From positions 8,693,299 through 8,757,298 of the forward strand of contig CM037597.1 in assembly GCA_021018995.1 (NCBI GenBank): a stretch of DNA of 64,000 nt, given 5' to 3'. The notes under the pieces are model-generated. The model saw only the letters and a list, made by a program, of their open reading frames with translations, made no database searches and had not been told where the DNA came from. The position numbers and the translations under genes were made by a program. Positions 40,810-52,122 of the stretch are shown here, piece by piece (position 1 is the stretch's first letter; the number at the start of each line of letters is the position of its first letter). This DNA comes from Chloranthus sessilifolius. Lineage: Eukaryota > Streptophyta > Magnoliopsida > Chloranthales > Chloranthaceae.

Positions 40810-42190
40810 TTTTTACACAATAAATCACACTAGAAAATCGCAACATAATACTATAACTAAAGGCTTCATGTACTCATCATTTGAATGTATAAAGGCATAA
40901 TTTGTAGCAACAATAATGATGTAAATCAGCATTGAATCGACTTGATAAGGTTGATACCATTGGTAACAATGAGGCGATAATTCACTCATTAAGAATTATG
41001 TTGTTATAGACATTAAGAAAACCTCTACATCGTATACAAGCCACATCGGAAAACCCAGATAAGAATTATGCTTGTACAAGCCACATCAAAAAGAATTATG
41101 TTGTACAAGCCACATCGTAAAACCCACATTTAAAATCCTATGTATAGACATTAAGAATTATGCCTTTATACATTAAGAATCCACATCAAAACCCACATTC
41201 AAACTATTATAATTAAAAGCAACTGTTATAGACATTAAGAATCAGGTACATAATAACAACCTGTATATTCATCAAAATGAGGTTTCTATGAGCCATATAC
41301 TCATCATAGATATTACAAAACTGTTATAGGAATTAAAACTCATGTACATAAAACCAGCCATGTACTCAGATCTCAATCCCATGTACTTAAAAGCAGAAGG
41401 TACAAAAACTCATGTACATTATTACTTCTTCAACAAAAAAACCCATGTACATTCAACAAAAAAACTACAAACAATTTTTTCTTTGAAAACCAACCACTTC
41501 TTCATCTACGCTTTTGCATTAGTTGTAGAATCGAGCTTTTGTCCATGCTCCACTACTTGAATTGGTGGTAGAAGTCGAGATGAGTCTTATTACGAAGGAG
41601 ATGGAGGTCAGTCCACTAATTGAAGGAGCATCGTGTGGGTCCTCTAATCAAGTATCTTTGGGGTCCACAACTTGAAGAAGCTGAGGATGGGACACTGTGG
41701 TTTGTTGATTCCTCTCATTTATAGTAATATACAAATTGTCAAGAGAATGAGGTGTAATTTATAGTAATATTTTTCCTAAAAAATATATAACTTACCTAGA
41801 TCTTGCCCCTTTGTCATCCATCGCTTGGTTCACCCCTAGTTTCCCCTCCTCTCTACAATAGTACATGTAAACAAACACAATCAGTTGGGTCATTTTGCGA
41901 TGAAAAACTAAAATAGACTTAATTTTTTACCTTTGCTTGTTTGCATCCGCTTATTATGCCCCACCTCTAGACATTTGGTGCACCTCATTTCACACCTTTC
42001 TTGGACAACTTTGATGGATCATGGCTCATCGGTTCTCTCCTTCTCGCCTTCTTAGGCCTCCCGCTCTCTTCTTCACATCTGGAGGCATCATAAGCGCATC
42101 ATTGGTATTTGGCCATTGCTCTCTACCACTTATCGGTTTCAAAAATTACTATAGCACTTTAGGTAATAATCACCTGTACCAATCATGGCG
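40810..42190. other. MULE interior downstream of the transposase
   Basis: 40990-41340 holds a degenerate short repeat (GACATTAAGAATTATG, ACAAGCCACATCG). The rest up to the transposase 3' end is AT-rich, with no gene seen. Confidence 0.55.
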
Positions 42191-44345
42191 TACTCTAGTG
42201 GATCCTTGTTGATGTATTTCATCGCTGCTATCAGCGTGGACACAAGGCGGAACCGAGAGCTCCCACCTTCGACAACTACAAATCCTCTTCATCAAGTCCA
42301 ACATAACCGCACCCCATGAGCACCAACTACCTCAAAGCGTCGTCACCACACCATCTTACGATCCATACACCATTGCCTCCTTCATCTTCTCAATCTTTTC
42401 ACTATTTTGGACAAATAGGTCCCTGGACCTTCATCATTGCATCCCTTCTCTTCATACGGTTTCCATAAGGATGACCCTTATTCTCTCTAGCATTGTCAAG
42501 ATGGGTGATCCTAGCCGATAATATTGACGAATTAAAGCTCTCACAAAGGTTATTCAAAGTATATCACACTTCACCCAAGTATCAAGTGTGATCTACTCCA
42601 ATTCAAAGGTGGTCTTGCCACCAACCATTCATAAGCTCTAACATCCTTCTCATTCATCTCACCATTACCCTTTTAAATTCGGGACATGTTGTCGCTCTAG
42701 CTGCCCTCCATAGGATATCTTTCAAGTGAAGCCCCTTGAAGTCTTTCTTGAAATTGTTATAGAGGTGTCGCACGAATCGATGGGCGTAACAAGGAAATAA
42801 GTTTGTGATGCATCAATGCCCCTTTTTTGTCGCTCATGAAGGTATAGTGAGCAAAATTCTCAACCACAAGATCGCTCTCAACAACTCTAAAAACGTCCAT
42901 GTCTTCTTCTTCTCCTTTTCCACAAGATATGCAAAAGGATAGATGCAATTGTTTGCATCAATCGCTTCTGACGATAACAGAATGCCACCATGGGGCCCCT
43001 TCAAGTGACATCCATCGAGACCTATGATAGGTCGACAACCATCTATAAACCCTTTCTTCAAATAACCCCAACACACATAAAATCTTTTTAACTTTACCAC
43101 TCCTTGCACACCACTCGGCTTCACAAGCACCTTTACGCTTGTCCCGGGATTTGTATTTCTTATCTCCTCAGCGTACCCCCATAACAACTTAAACTGAGTG
43201 CTTGAAGATCCATCTGCCATTTGCATTATCACCTTCCTTGCCCTGTAGACTTTTTGAATATCTACCTTCACATTTCTCTCGGTCTCTATTGTGCTCACTA
43301 GTGATTTAGTAACCGCCAATCTAATCCTTTCCCCATACCTCTTCACTATCCCAAAGTCACCAAGGCACTTCAAAAGTTCTACTACGGTTGTGTTGGTCAT
43401 TTAGGTTTTCACTCTATAAAGCATCATTTGGTACATACGAGCAATAGATCAACCAAGGCGCCTTTCTTACATATTGCCCTTATTTTATCCCTATCATTTT
43501 TACAAAGCTTATCTCTCTCTACCACCTTATGGCATACTCCTTCACGCTTCCCTAAAAATGCATGCGTCTTGAACTCCATCCCAACACGAAAAGTTGGGTT
43601 TCTATATCGTCTTCTCATTAAATCCCAGAGATGTTCTCTTATCTGTTTTCCCTACCCCATCGACCTCTGAATCGCTGTCTAAACTTCTCAACTCGACCAC
43701 TGAAGAAGGAGGATCGGATAACTCTCCCATATCCGTCTTCTTACCTTCAACTCCAGATGGACCCTCATTCCCTACCTTTATACTTTCTAACGGCAAACTC
43801 TGAGTGCATCCACGAACTCATCGAACAACGCATCATCATCGATCAAGTAATCACTATCCCATATCTCATCTCCGTCGGAAGGCGAGGATCGGGCTGGTCA
43901 TAATCATCATTACTCTCGTTATCTGAAATGCTTTGACCTATATCAACTACTCTTCCCTTTACTTGCAAAAATAGGGGCCTTGCCCTTATCAACACTACCA
44001 CTCTTCCCTTTGGCTTGTGAACTCACCTCGTGTTGTAGTTGTTGTCCTTACAACTTGTTCATCTTTGGACTTGGCTTTCTTGGGTATCCACATTCAATGG
44101 TAAGAGGAACCATAAACACATCAACTACTCCATCGAACCAAGCTGAATTTCCTAACTCCAAGGTCGCATATCGCCGATGACAACAAATTTGCCTTGAATA
44201 GTACTATAGAACTCTACGAGCTAAGGTATCCCAACTCTTGACCATCTGAAATAGCTCCAATAGGGACATCTCATCAACGGCAATGATCAAAGAAGCTCAA
44301 ACGACCTCTTCTATATCGTTTGATGTCGTACCTCGGCGCCTCCAT
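42190..44345 (-). pseudogene. MULE transposase (MURA-like), broken
   Basis: Minus-strand parts in order: MEAPRYDIKRYRRG at 44345 (PB1-like start), an acidic stretch DSDYLIDDDALFDEFVDAL near 43855-43800, MRRRYRNPTFRVGMEFK and CKNDRDKIRAICK (MuDR DNA-binding region, 43618-43424), a middle part (43400-42834) with GCRPIIGLDGCHLKGPHGG, which holds the first catalytic Asp of the DDE transposase, then VENFAHYTFMSDK, AHRF and HLYNNFKKDFKGLHLKDI, and near 42290 CSCRRWELS and PPCVH, the SWIM zinc finger. Several frameshifts and stops separate the parts. The protein would cut and paste the element through its TIRs; this copy cannot. Confidence 0.88.
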
Positions 44346-44474
44346 GAAATAACTTAATCGTAAAATTACAGCCTTTATCGCACATTAAACAAATAAAGCA
44401 ATGCTCATAAGAGCCACAACTCATAGATAAGCAACATAGTATAAGAATATATTTCTTGAAATATAGGTATTTTG

Positions 44475-44646
44475 TGATACTAGTTTGATACCATGTGGAG
44501 ATATAGGTTAAACTTTGTTAAATGGGAAATATAGGTATTTTGGGCTATATCTGGATTGATCTAGGTTAAATCTGAGATATACTAGTATTAACCTATATCT
44601 GGGAGATATATGTGAAAACAATTTTGTCAAATCTGAGCTTCTGTTG
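44475..44646. repeat. MULE-internal direct repeat, copy 2
   Basis: Partner of 38608-38777. About 30 bp past its end the words CCTATATCTCCACTAGTATG occur inverted, so the repeat may be a small TIR element of its own. Confidence 0.7.
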
Positions 44647-45204
44647 AATGTACCTTCTGATATAAACCCTATATCTCCACTAGTATGATACCATGAGGAC
44701 ATATATAGGTAGCAACATAAGCAAGTCGAAGCCCAAAATTGAAAAATAAAATCGAGATACAAGAGAAACATCATTTTCATAATCGGCATTTACATAAGCC
44801 CATTTTTTACGCATTTACATCGCATTTATATAAACCCTTTTTACGTATTTACATAAACCCTTTTTTCGCATTTATATAACCCTTTTTTCGCATTTACATA
44901 AACACTATTTTTTACGAATTTACATAACCTTATTTTTTACGCATTTACATCATCAACGTTTACATAAATACATAAATACAAAAAAATATAGACAAATCAA
45001 TAAATCCACACAAATATTGACACAAATACGCATAAAATAAATCCAAAAATCGAACTTCTGCGTAACGAGGGTCTTGCTTCTCTTACTCCAAACCATTTTA
45101 ACCCTTTCAAAATAGGGTATTTTAATCTATCGTAATAGAAGGTAGAATCAGAAAATGAAGAAGAATATCCAAATCGGAAGACGAGAAAGACGAATAAGAA
45201 AACT
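44646..45204. other. MULE interior upstream of the transposase
   Basis: Repeats of CGCATTTACATAAACCC-type phrases (44785-44960), about 30 bp apart; no gene seen. Probably the transposase promoter side. Confidence 0.55.
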
Positions 45205-45530
45205 CATCAGAGAAAGAGGAGGAAGAAGAAGGAGGAAGACGAAGAAGAAAGAAAGGGAGAGTTTACTGAGTTTTTTTGTATTTAAGGAGGTCACGTGCGC
45301 CTCACGTGACCTCTTTTCCCTCCAATTCGCCACGTCACCATCCACTTCAGCGCATCAAAGGGTTAAGAGCTCCACGTCATCAATTTCCGTCCATAAGATA
45401 ACGAGAGGTGACGGCAGGGGTCTGATTTTAGTACATTTGTATTCATTGGGGGTTTAGGTGATATTATGCAAAGTTCAGGTACCTTATGGGCATTGAGGTG
45501 AAAGTTCAGGGGTTTTTTTGAAATTTTCCC
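45205..45530. repeat. MULE right terminal inverted repeat
   Basis: Reverse complement of 37177-37498 with small differences, ending GAAATTTTCCC at 45530 next to the 9-bp TSD. Confidence 0.93.
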
Positions 45531-45967
45531 TATAATGAATGTTAATTTTTTTAAAAGCTTTATATATTTTTCAATCAATAATATTGCTTTTGACTAATTT
45601 CCACATTAGCATATTTCATCACATATCTTAAATTTTGTTGATGATATTTTTGTTAAAAAATAATTTGACTGATTAATATATGGTAAAATGTTATAAATCA
45701 CTAGTTTACATCCCACAAGCAATTAATATTGCTCTCTTGACCAATGTACCTAATTCATTGGTTCACTTGGTTGAAATTTGGGTTTGCCACTATTCCAAGT
45801 TTTTAGTATGCCTGTGTTTTTCACAAAACAGAAGGGCTGATGTATCATATTTGCACTCTTCCTCCATGTTTCACCTATTTACATTGTGGTACCTACTTTT
45901 GTGTTTCCTACTAATTACATGCGCATACAGAGATAGACTCTCTGACAAAATACCCTTTGACTACTTT

Positions 45968-46236
45968 TTTGAAGCAGACGATGGAGATTATTTATCACCT
46001 CGATCTTTGACGTAATGAATCTTAGGATCACGGATCTACAATCAGACAAACAGATTTTGATTCACATGGCAGACATCTCAAAAAGTAATCTAAATATTAT
46101 GTTTATTATACACCCATGACCATATTCACTTTTGTCTATTATGTGGAATTAAATTTTGACTGTATAATGATAGACTTTGATCTCAAGATTCATTGGACAG
46201 AATATTATGGTAAAAAAATTATCTCTATCAAAGGTT
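45968..46236. mobile_element. fold-back element, AGATCTTGAGATC family, copy 2
   Basis: Arms: left GATGGAGATTATTTATCACC and ATGAATCTTAGGATCACGGA, right roughly their reverse complement (TGATCTCAAGATTCATTGGA). Diverged. Confidence 0.6.
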
Positions 46237-46566
46237 GATTAGTCACTGTGGGGTAATAAATAAAGGAAATACAAAAACAAGAACCATAGTGTATCTAGCT
46301 GAAATACATAGGCGAGATGTTAATAAGACATATCTCAGTGGGATAAATACAAAAACTAAAAAAATGAAAATACAGAGGAATTAGTTGGTTCATGGTTCCT
46401 GTGTGAACCAGCACAAGAATCGGTTCGTCGTTCCCAAGGTTGTCCAGCGAATTCGGTAACACTACTCTAGACACTTTTAAGGGTTATTTTGATCAATTAA
46501 CTCCATATGCTACATCAAACAACTATTTGTGTTGGGGTAACTATGAAATTGCTCTACGAATCAAGA

Positions 46567-46790
46567 TAACAAAATCAGTATCGGTGTCCGATATTGGTCC
46601 TTGGAGGACTGATAGGTATCGGCCTATTTTATACATTATATTTTATTTTAAATAAAATAAAATAAAAAATATAGGTATCGGTTGATACCGGATACATATC
46701 GCCCGATACCCGATACAGATCGGCTCAACCAATACCGAGTTGGATATCGATACGTATCGATATCGGCTGATATTTGATACCTTGCTATGA
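46567..46790. mobile_element. GATACGTATCGG-rich repeat element, copy 1
   Basis: Dense in ATCGGxxGATAC words, many self-complementary (GATACGTATCGATATCGG). It shares the phrase TCCTTGGAGGACTGATA in inverted orientation with 49203-49520. Confidence 0.6.
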
Positions 46791-46815
46791 ACACCATCAA
46801 CAAACAACAAATATC

Positions 46816-47105
46816 GTAAGAGCATTCTTTGAAACATCTCTCCAAACATAGCTCTTATAAGAGTATAAGCAGCTCTTTGCTTGCTCTTTGTCAAAGCAGA
46901 TAAAATCTACTATGAGATAGAGCAGGCATAGAGCAGTTTTATCACTTAAAATAGCTCTTTGCCAGAGTAAATTAGGCAAGGAGCTGTGCTACCAAATGTA
47001 AAAGTAGTTATCAGTCGAAGCCGCCAAAAAGTGAGAGAGCTGCTCTTTGCCCCAAAAGAGCTAACCCAAAAGCAACCTCTACATGACTTCATAGTTGCTC
47101 TTAGG
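46816..47105. mobile_element. possible MITE with TAAGAGCA ends
   Basis: Left CGTAAGAGCATTCTTTG and right TAGTTGCTCTTAGG are inverted; the inside has several AGCTCTTTGC words. TSD not clear. Confidence 0.4.
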
Positions 47106-47580
47106 CTCCATGATGCTAACCATGGATCAAAATATCGTCCAACACCGATACGTATCGGTTTTAGACCTCACCAATATGGTACATTAAGGCCTCGTTCGAG
47201 AGCCAAGAAAATGATATTTCCATAGGATTTTCAGCAGAAAATGGCATATCCTGAGACTTTCTGAGTTGTTCCTATGTTCGGGAGTTCTTATTGGGCTACG
47301 GGTTTTCAACCCAATTTCATGAGAAAGCGATCTTCTGTTTTATTTGGAATTTGCTCAAGAAAGCTCATTTTCTAAGCTTGGGTACAATGGAACACAACAA
47401 GGGGTCTCACCGAATTGGTTCTTCAACTGATAGCAACTCCTTCAATTTCCTTTATTCACACTGATAACAACTCCTTCAACCACACTTTATGTTACTGCCA
47501 CGCCTCTTGAAACAAGTGTTACTGTCACACTTTTTTAGTTACAGCCACACCACTTCAACAATGAAGACATCGTCGACAGA

Positions 47581-47858
47581 TTTTAATCAAATGATGTAGA
47601 ACGTTTTTCATCCCAAGATTTCACATTACATATCTTTAGATTACGTGCCTATTATCAAAGAGTCAGATTTTTGTTCCATGTGGCACACATCCCAAATCGT
47701 AAACGTGAACCACTTTTGATGGTACTCTATGATCACATTCATTTTTTGAGATGTGTGTCACTTCGAATCAATATTTGACCATCTGATGCAAGATCCATGA
47801 TCTTAAGATCTTTTTATGCATGATTTGGATGGTAAAGGCTCTACATCGTTTGATTGAC
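47581..47858. mobile_element. fold-back element, AGATCTTGAGATC family, copy 3
   Basis: Arms: left CAAATGATGTAGAACGTTTT, right reverse complement (GGCTCTACATCGTTTGATTG). The inside has the family phrase ATGATCTTAAGATCTTT. Confidence 0.65.
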
Positions 47859-47963
47859 ACCAATTAACAATGTTTTCTTTGTTTAAATGTTGTGATAGTA
47901 ATAAATAGGGTGTAGCAATAACATTTCCAATCGTCATTTTTTGAAAATATTGTTGACTGGTGC

Positions 47964-48256
47964 CATAGTTACCAAATTTGCCGATTTATTTTTAAAAATA
48001 TTTTAATCGCCATTTTTTGAAAATTTGTTCTTTTACGATTAAAACCCATTTTATTAAACAAAAGTGATTACTTGAAAAATGTGATTTTTGTGTTTTAACC
48101 GCATTTTTTCACGATTTTTTTTCTTCTATAAATTGAATAATAAGGATCAGGTTAAGGGTTTTAGTAATGAGTCAGACTTGTCCCTCAAATTATTTATTTA
48201 TTTTTAAATTTTTTTCCTTCACTAATTTTTCCCCGATTTCTGACTTGGTAACTATG
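47964..48256. mobile_element. MITE-like fold-back element, CATAGTGACC family, copy 4
   Basis: Starts CATAGTTACCAAATTTGCCG and ends GACTTGGTAACTATG, good inverted ends. Confidence 0.65.
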
Positions 48257-48299
48257 CCTGGCACTATGTTGACTCCTATTTTTTTTCATTTATATTGAT

Positions 48300-49195
48300 T
48301 TTTTATAATAGGATTTACGGTCGTGCACAGACGGTATTCTATGGGTAGGGTTGTCAATGCCTGGTCGGGCATTTGGAATGAGACATCCAACTTAGGTTGA
48401 CTAAGAGGTTGGGTCGGGTCGGACGAAAATCAGGTTGCACCGGGTCAATGCGACCCAAGCAGATATTTTATATGTAAAAAATATGAAAAATAGGTAGGGG
48501 AGTTATCGGGTTGGTTTCCATGCTAAATCGAAATCGAACTGATAACTATCGGTTTCTAGTTTCTCAAACTGAAACCGAACCGATAAATATCGATTTTCGA
48601 TTTAGTCTCCACTGCTATACACGTTTACGACAACATTTCGAGAATCTGTCCGACCAAAGTGTTAAACACATTACTGATTTAAAGTATATAAATTTTGACG
48701 ATCATCCAATCAATATAATCGCTTTTGATAAAGGTCATAAATACATGTGACTATAGGGTGTGGAAGAACACAATACACTTTCTTAACATTTTCTTGAGAA
48801 AGTATAAAACACAATAAAATATTAGAAATGCTAAGAAAATGAGTTTCTGAGTAACTCAAGAACAACCCACTCGGAAAGTGACTTTCTTCAGAAAATAGGT
48901 TTATGGGCAGAAACTGCCGAGCGAACCCTAAAGGTACTGTATCAACGCCTCTCATACGAAAACCTAAAATACTGGACGATACATACCAATGTATCGTTCG
49001 GAACCAATACTATCAGTTTTGGAGCTAGATAATATATACAAATTTTCTGATTTTTTGACTGATGAAGCTAACTCAAACACACCCTTACTATTTCATAGGA
49101 TAATAGCAGCTCCCTTTAACCAGGTCACAAAACCCCCCCCCCCAAGTTTGGCTCATATATTAAAGCGTCTAACCCAACCAAATATTTTATCTTAG
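48300..49195. other. intergenic stretch without a recognised gene
   Basis: Includes a GGTCGGGTCGGACG phrase near 48410-48425 and a short poly(C) run at 49131-49142. No supported gene. Confidence 0.5.
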
Positions 49196-49202
49196 TGTTA
49201 TT

Positions 49203-49520
49203 ATCATGGTATAAAAAATCGGTCGATGCCAATACGTACTGGTTTCTCGCGGCAAACTGATACGTATCGGTGTCTCAACTCGGTATTAATATCAGCAGAT
49301 ACATATCGGTTTCTCGACAAATCGATACGTATCGATATCTCAACTCAGTATCGATATCGGCCGATACGGTATCGGTTTTGGCCAATATCTCTCTCTCTAT
49401 ATATTTTTATTTATTTATTATTATTATAAATAGGCCGATATGTATTGGTATCGGCTAAGTCATATCAATCCTCCATGAATTGATACCCGAGTCCGATACC
49501 GATTTGGACACCTTGGTTAC
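49203..49520. mobile_element. GATACGTATCGG-rich repeat element, copy 2
   Basis: Tandem-like CGATACGTATCG and TATCGGCCGATACGGTATCG words; same family as 46567-46790 but inverted. Confidence 0.65.
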
Positions 49521-49575
49521 TATCAGACCATTTTATGTTACAGCTACCTCACTTAAATAAAGAAAAAAAATCGTT

Positions 49576-49839
49576 GATTGCTTTAAATTATATTGTGGAG
49601 ATCGCTTTCCATTCTAATACTATATACAATAGATCTTGAGATCACGGGCTTACCATCAAATGACCAAAAGTTGATTTCACATGACACATATCCCAAAAAG
49701 TGAATGCGATAAGTATACTATCAAACGTGGTTCACATTCACCGATTGGGATTTGTTTATGATAGAAGCTCCATGATCTCGACATCTATTGTGTTAAGATT
49801 ACGATAAAACTGATCTCCATCATCCGATTTAAAACAATC
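49576..49839. mobile_element. fold-back element, AGATCTTGAGATC family, copy 4
   Basis: Left GATTGCTTTAAATTATATTG and right ATCCGATTTAAAACAATC are inverted; arms contain ACAATAGATCTTGAGATCAC and ATGATCTCGACATCTATTGT. The best preserved outer ends of the family. Confidence 0.75.
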
Positions 49840-49849
49840 ATTAGATTTT

Positions 49850-50141
49850 TCCTTGTTGGCTAGACCAAATCGACCCCTTTTCGACTGAGATTAGGTCACG
49901 GTCCACAGTTGTCAGGTTGGGTTGGGTATTCACCTTCATGGCCCAGACCCGACCCGATCAATCCGACCCTAGTAGCCGGCCTCCTAGAACCATGGCAAGC
50001 GAGTGAATGATGAAGGCTAAGAGATACGATACGCACCGTCAGCATAATGGTGTAGATAAGCTCGACGATGGGGACCACCAGGCGTTTATTCCTTAGCAAA
50101 TTACGTTTATAATAAGCTTTAAAATCAGACGAACGAAGAAA
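49850..50141 (+). promoter_or_regulatory. upstream region of the SPI-like gene
   Basis: About 290 bp between a MITE and the ATG. It includes GGGTTGGGTATTC and CCCGACCCGATC words. No certain TATA box. Confidence 0.3.
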
Positions 50142-50537
50142 ATGAAGAAAAAGTTGGCTTTCTTATTACTCTTTTCGACGATCATGGCGGACGCAGTTGC
50201 AGGAACAGCATCTAACGGCGGAGCAGACGCCACGGCTTCATCATCCACCGTCCAAATCATCTACACGGAGAGACCCGAGGGAGAAGAACCGGAATCGTAC
50301 CACCTCAGAACCCTAGCTTCGGTTCTCGGCAGGTGGGATCATCCGATTCTCCGATCGATCCATCGTTCATCATACATTTCCCTGTTCTCGTTTACAGGTT
50401 TCTGATATTTATTTATTTTTTTAATATGAATTTTTGCAGTGAGGAGGCTGCTAAAGATGCTTTGATCTACAGTTACAAGAATGCGGCGAGCGGGTTCTCC
50501 GCAAAGCTTACGCCTGAACAGGTTTCGGAGATTTCAA
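50142..50537 (+). CDS. inhibitor I9 / subtilisin-propeptide-like secreted protein, exons 1-2, 3' end missing
   Basis: Exon 1 50142-50332 (63 codons plus AG), intron 50333-50439 (GTGGGA...TTGCAG), exon 2 50440-50537 (T plus 32 codons plus A, donor GTAGGT). The start MKKKLAFLLLFSTIMADAVA is a signal peptide. After a low-complexity stretch come VQIIYTERPEGEEPESYHLR, TLASVLGSEEAAKDALIYSY and KNAASGFSAKLTPEQVSEIS, the inhibitor I9 fold found in subtilase propeptides and in stand-alone SPI-1-type proteins, which inhibit subtilisin-like proteases in the cell wall or secretory path. The usual last exon (about 40 residues, reading on from E-I-S-K) was not found up to 64000; intron 2 would have to span the LINE-rich block. 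No stop or frameshift in the two exons. Confidence 0.9.
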
Positions 50538-50624
50538 GTAGGTTTTGGAGATTTCTGTTTTCTTTTATTGAAGTTATGGATTATTTATTTATTTTTATTT
50601 TTATTTTTTATGAATGCTTTGGGT

Positions 50625-50916
50625 CAAAGTGACCAAGTCGGGGTTCGGCAATAAATCGGCTTGGAAAAGTTCCCGAAAATTTCGCAAAATTCGGGAAAAA
50701 TGGTCAAAATTCGGGAAATTAGAAAGAAAATTATAAAACTAAAAATAAAAAATTCGAGAAAAGTTCAGAAAGTCAACAAATAATTCGTGAAATTTGGGAA
50801 TAGATTTTCGAATTTGTGATTTTTTTAAAAGGCAGCCGATAATTATGTTTTATTCGTTTTTTCAAAAATCTGCGAATTACGTTTTTCAAAAAGTTGGAGA
50901 TTTTGGTTAAGCTATG
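50625..50916. mobile_element. MITE-like fold-back element, CATAGTGACC family, copy 5
   Basis: Starts CAAAGTGACCAAGTCGGGG, ends GATTTTGGTTAAGCTATG. It lies in intron 2 of the SPI-like gene. Confidence 0.55.
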
Positions 50917-51275
50917 GATTTCAGTTTGATTTGATTTGTCTATTGATTTATTATTCTAATGATGTATGACTTTTGGTTTGGAACTTTTATGAATTATGCA
51001 CTTAGGGATGGGTTTACGTCATAATTTCTAAACATATTATTAGACTGCACATCTGATCTAACAAGAAATCTATTTTCTGAACAATCAATTAATTAGATCG
51101 AGATTGTTTTCTATTTTTCTTGAAAAATTTCCCCTATTGTCATTAAAAAAAAATGAAGATCGATTTTGTTACCTTGCCGATTTTTTATCTCCTAGTCCTA
51201 GGAACCACCTTATTGACACTCCCCAGAGTTCAAACATCATAGATCGCATGGTCACGCAGGAGCCACGTTATGTTA

Positions 51276-51288
51276 ATCTGTGGAGCAA
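51276..51288. repeat. 13-bp direct repeat, left copy
   Basis: ATCTGTGGAGCAA, identical to 59898-59910; just inside lie TATGCGAT-rich words (51297-51385). Confidence 0.75.
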
Positions 51289-52122
51289 TTTTTCCAAATC
51301 GCTTAAGTGACTCCAAGCGATGGTAGGCCAAATCGCGTATCGCTTATGCGATTTTGCATAATTGCATAAGCGATGACTTACAATTTAAAAGAAAAATTCA
51401 AAAAAATCAAAATCAAAATCCCGAATATTTATTAAAAATATCATAATTTTTTAAATTATCCTATCTAATAATGCATTAGGCATTTCAACATTTTATTCTT
51501 CCAAACAAGTGTTGGAAGATCCAAAAGCAATTATTTCCTTACCATGAAAGGTGCTTGATCTCTCTTGTCTGATTAGAGTGTTCAACAAATATTTTTGATC
51601 AGTGGATATACACAAGGTACTAATAAAATTCGAGTGATAGTCCAACTTAATACTTGGTATTTTGTTGTTTGGCGTCGTTACTCTCTCTCTCTCTCTACAA
51701 GAAATAAAATAGACATTTTATTTAGTTGATAAAAAATTATAAAAAGTACAAAAAATTTAAAATTACAAATAGTCTATGGCTCACTGGTAATGGTATTGAG
51801 TACTGACCATGTACTCTACACATTGATCTTTAAGTCATTGTGGTAAATTTTTTTTTTTTTTATCAGTAATGCAAAATATATTGAAAAATTGTGAGAAGCT
51901 GAAAGGAACAATACATGGACACAATGACCAAAGAAGGGAGAAAAAAGACAAAAAAGATACTGAGGCAACACGAAAAAGGGCAAAAGCCAGCCTCAAGGCC
52001 AAAAGAGGCAACTACTCTACTGCACCCAACTTAACCCGGTTCCCACTGAAGGGCCTCTCCCCTTACTCCTTCACAGCCCCTAGAGACCCATAGCCACATG
52101 AGATCTCTAATAGACTTCAGAA

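Larger units (their letters stand above)
37177..45530. mobile_element. Mutator-like element (MULE), TSD TATAATGAA
   Basis: 8,354 bp with inverted ends of about 320 bp and a perfect 9-bp target duplication TATAATGAA (37168-37176 and 45531-45539), the hallmark of Mutator elements. Inside are a decayed MURA-type transposase on the minus strand (44345-42190) and a GRF-zinc-finger gene on the plus strand (37506-37849), pointing towards each other. Long internal stretches are repetitive, and one part (39500-40800) looks like a later insertion with a CCTCGCGAG cluster. It lies in the intergenic space between XRCC2 and the SPI-like gene. Confidence 0.95.

Noticed and set aside
45680..46015. 111-codon plus-strand frame
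   Set aside because: Low-complexity hydrophobic and AT-driven composition, no family signal, and it overlaps a fold-back element.
49131..49142. Poly(C) run, also at 30188-30208
   Set aside because: Simple homopolymers with no other signal around them.
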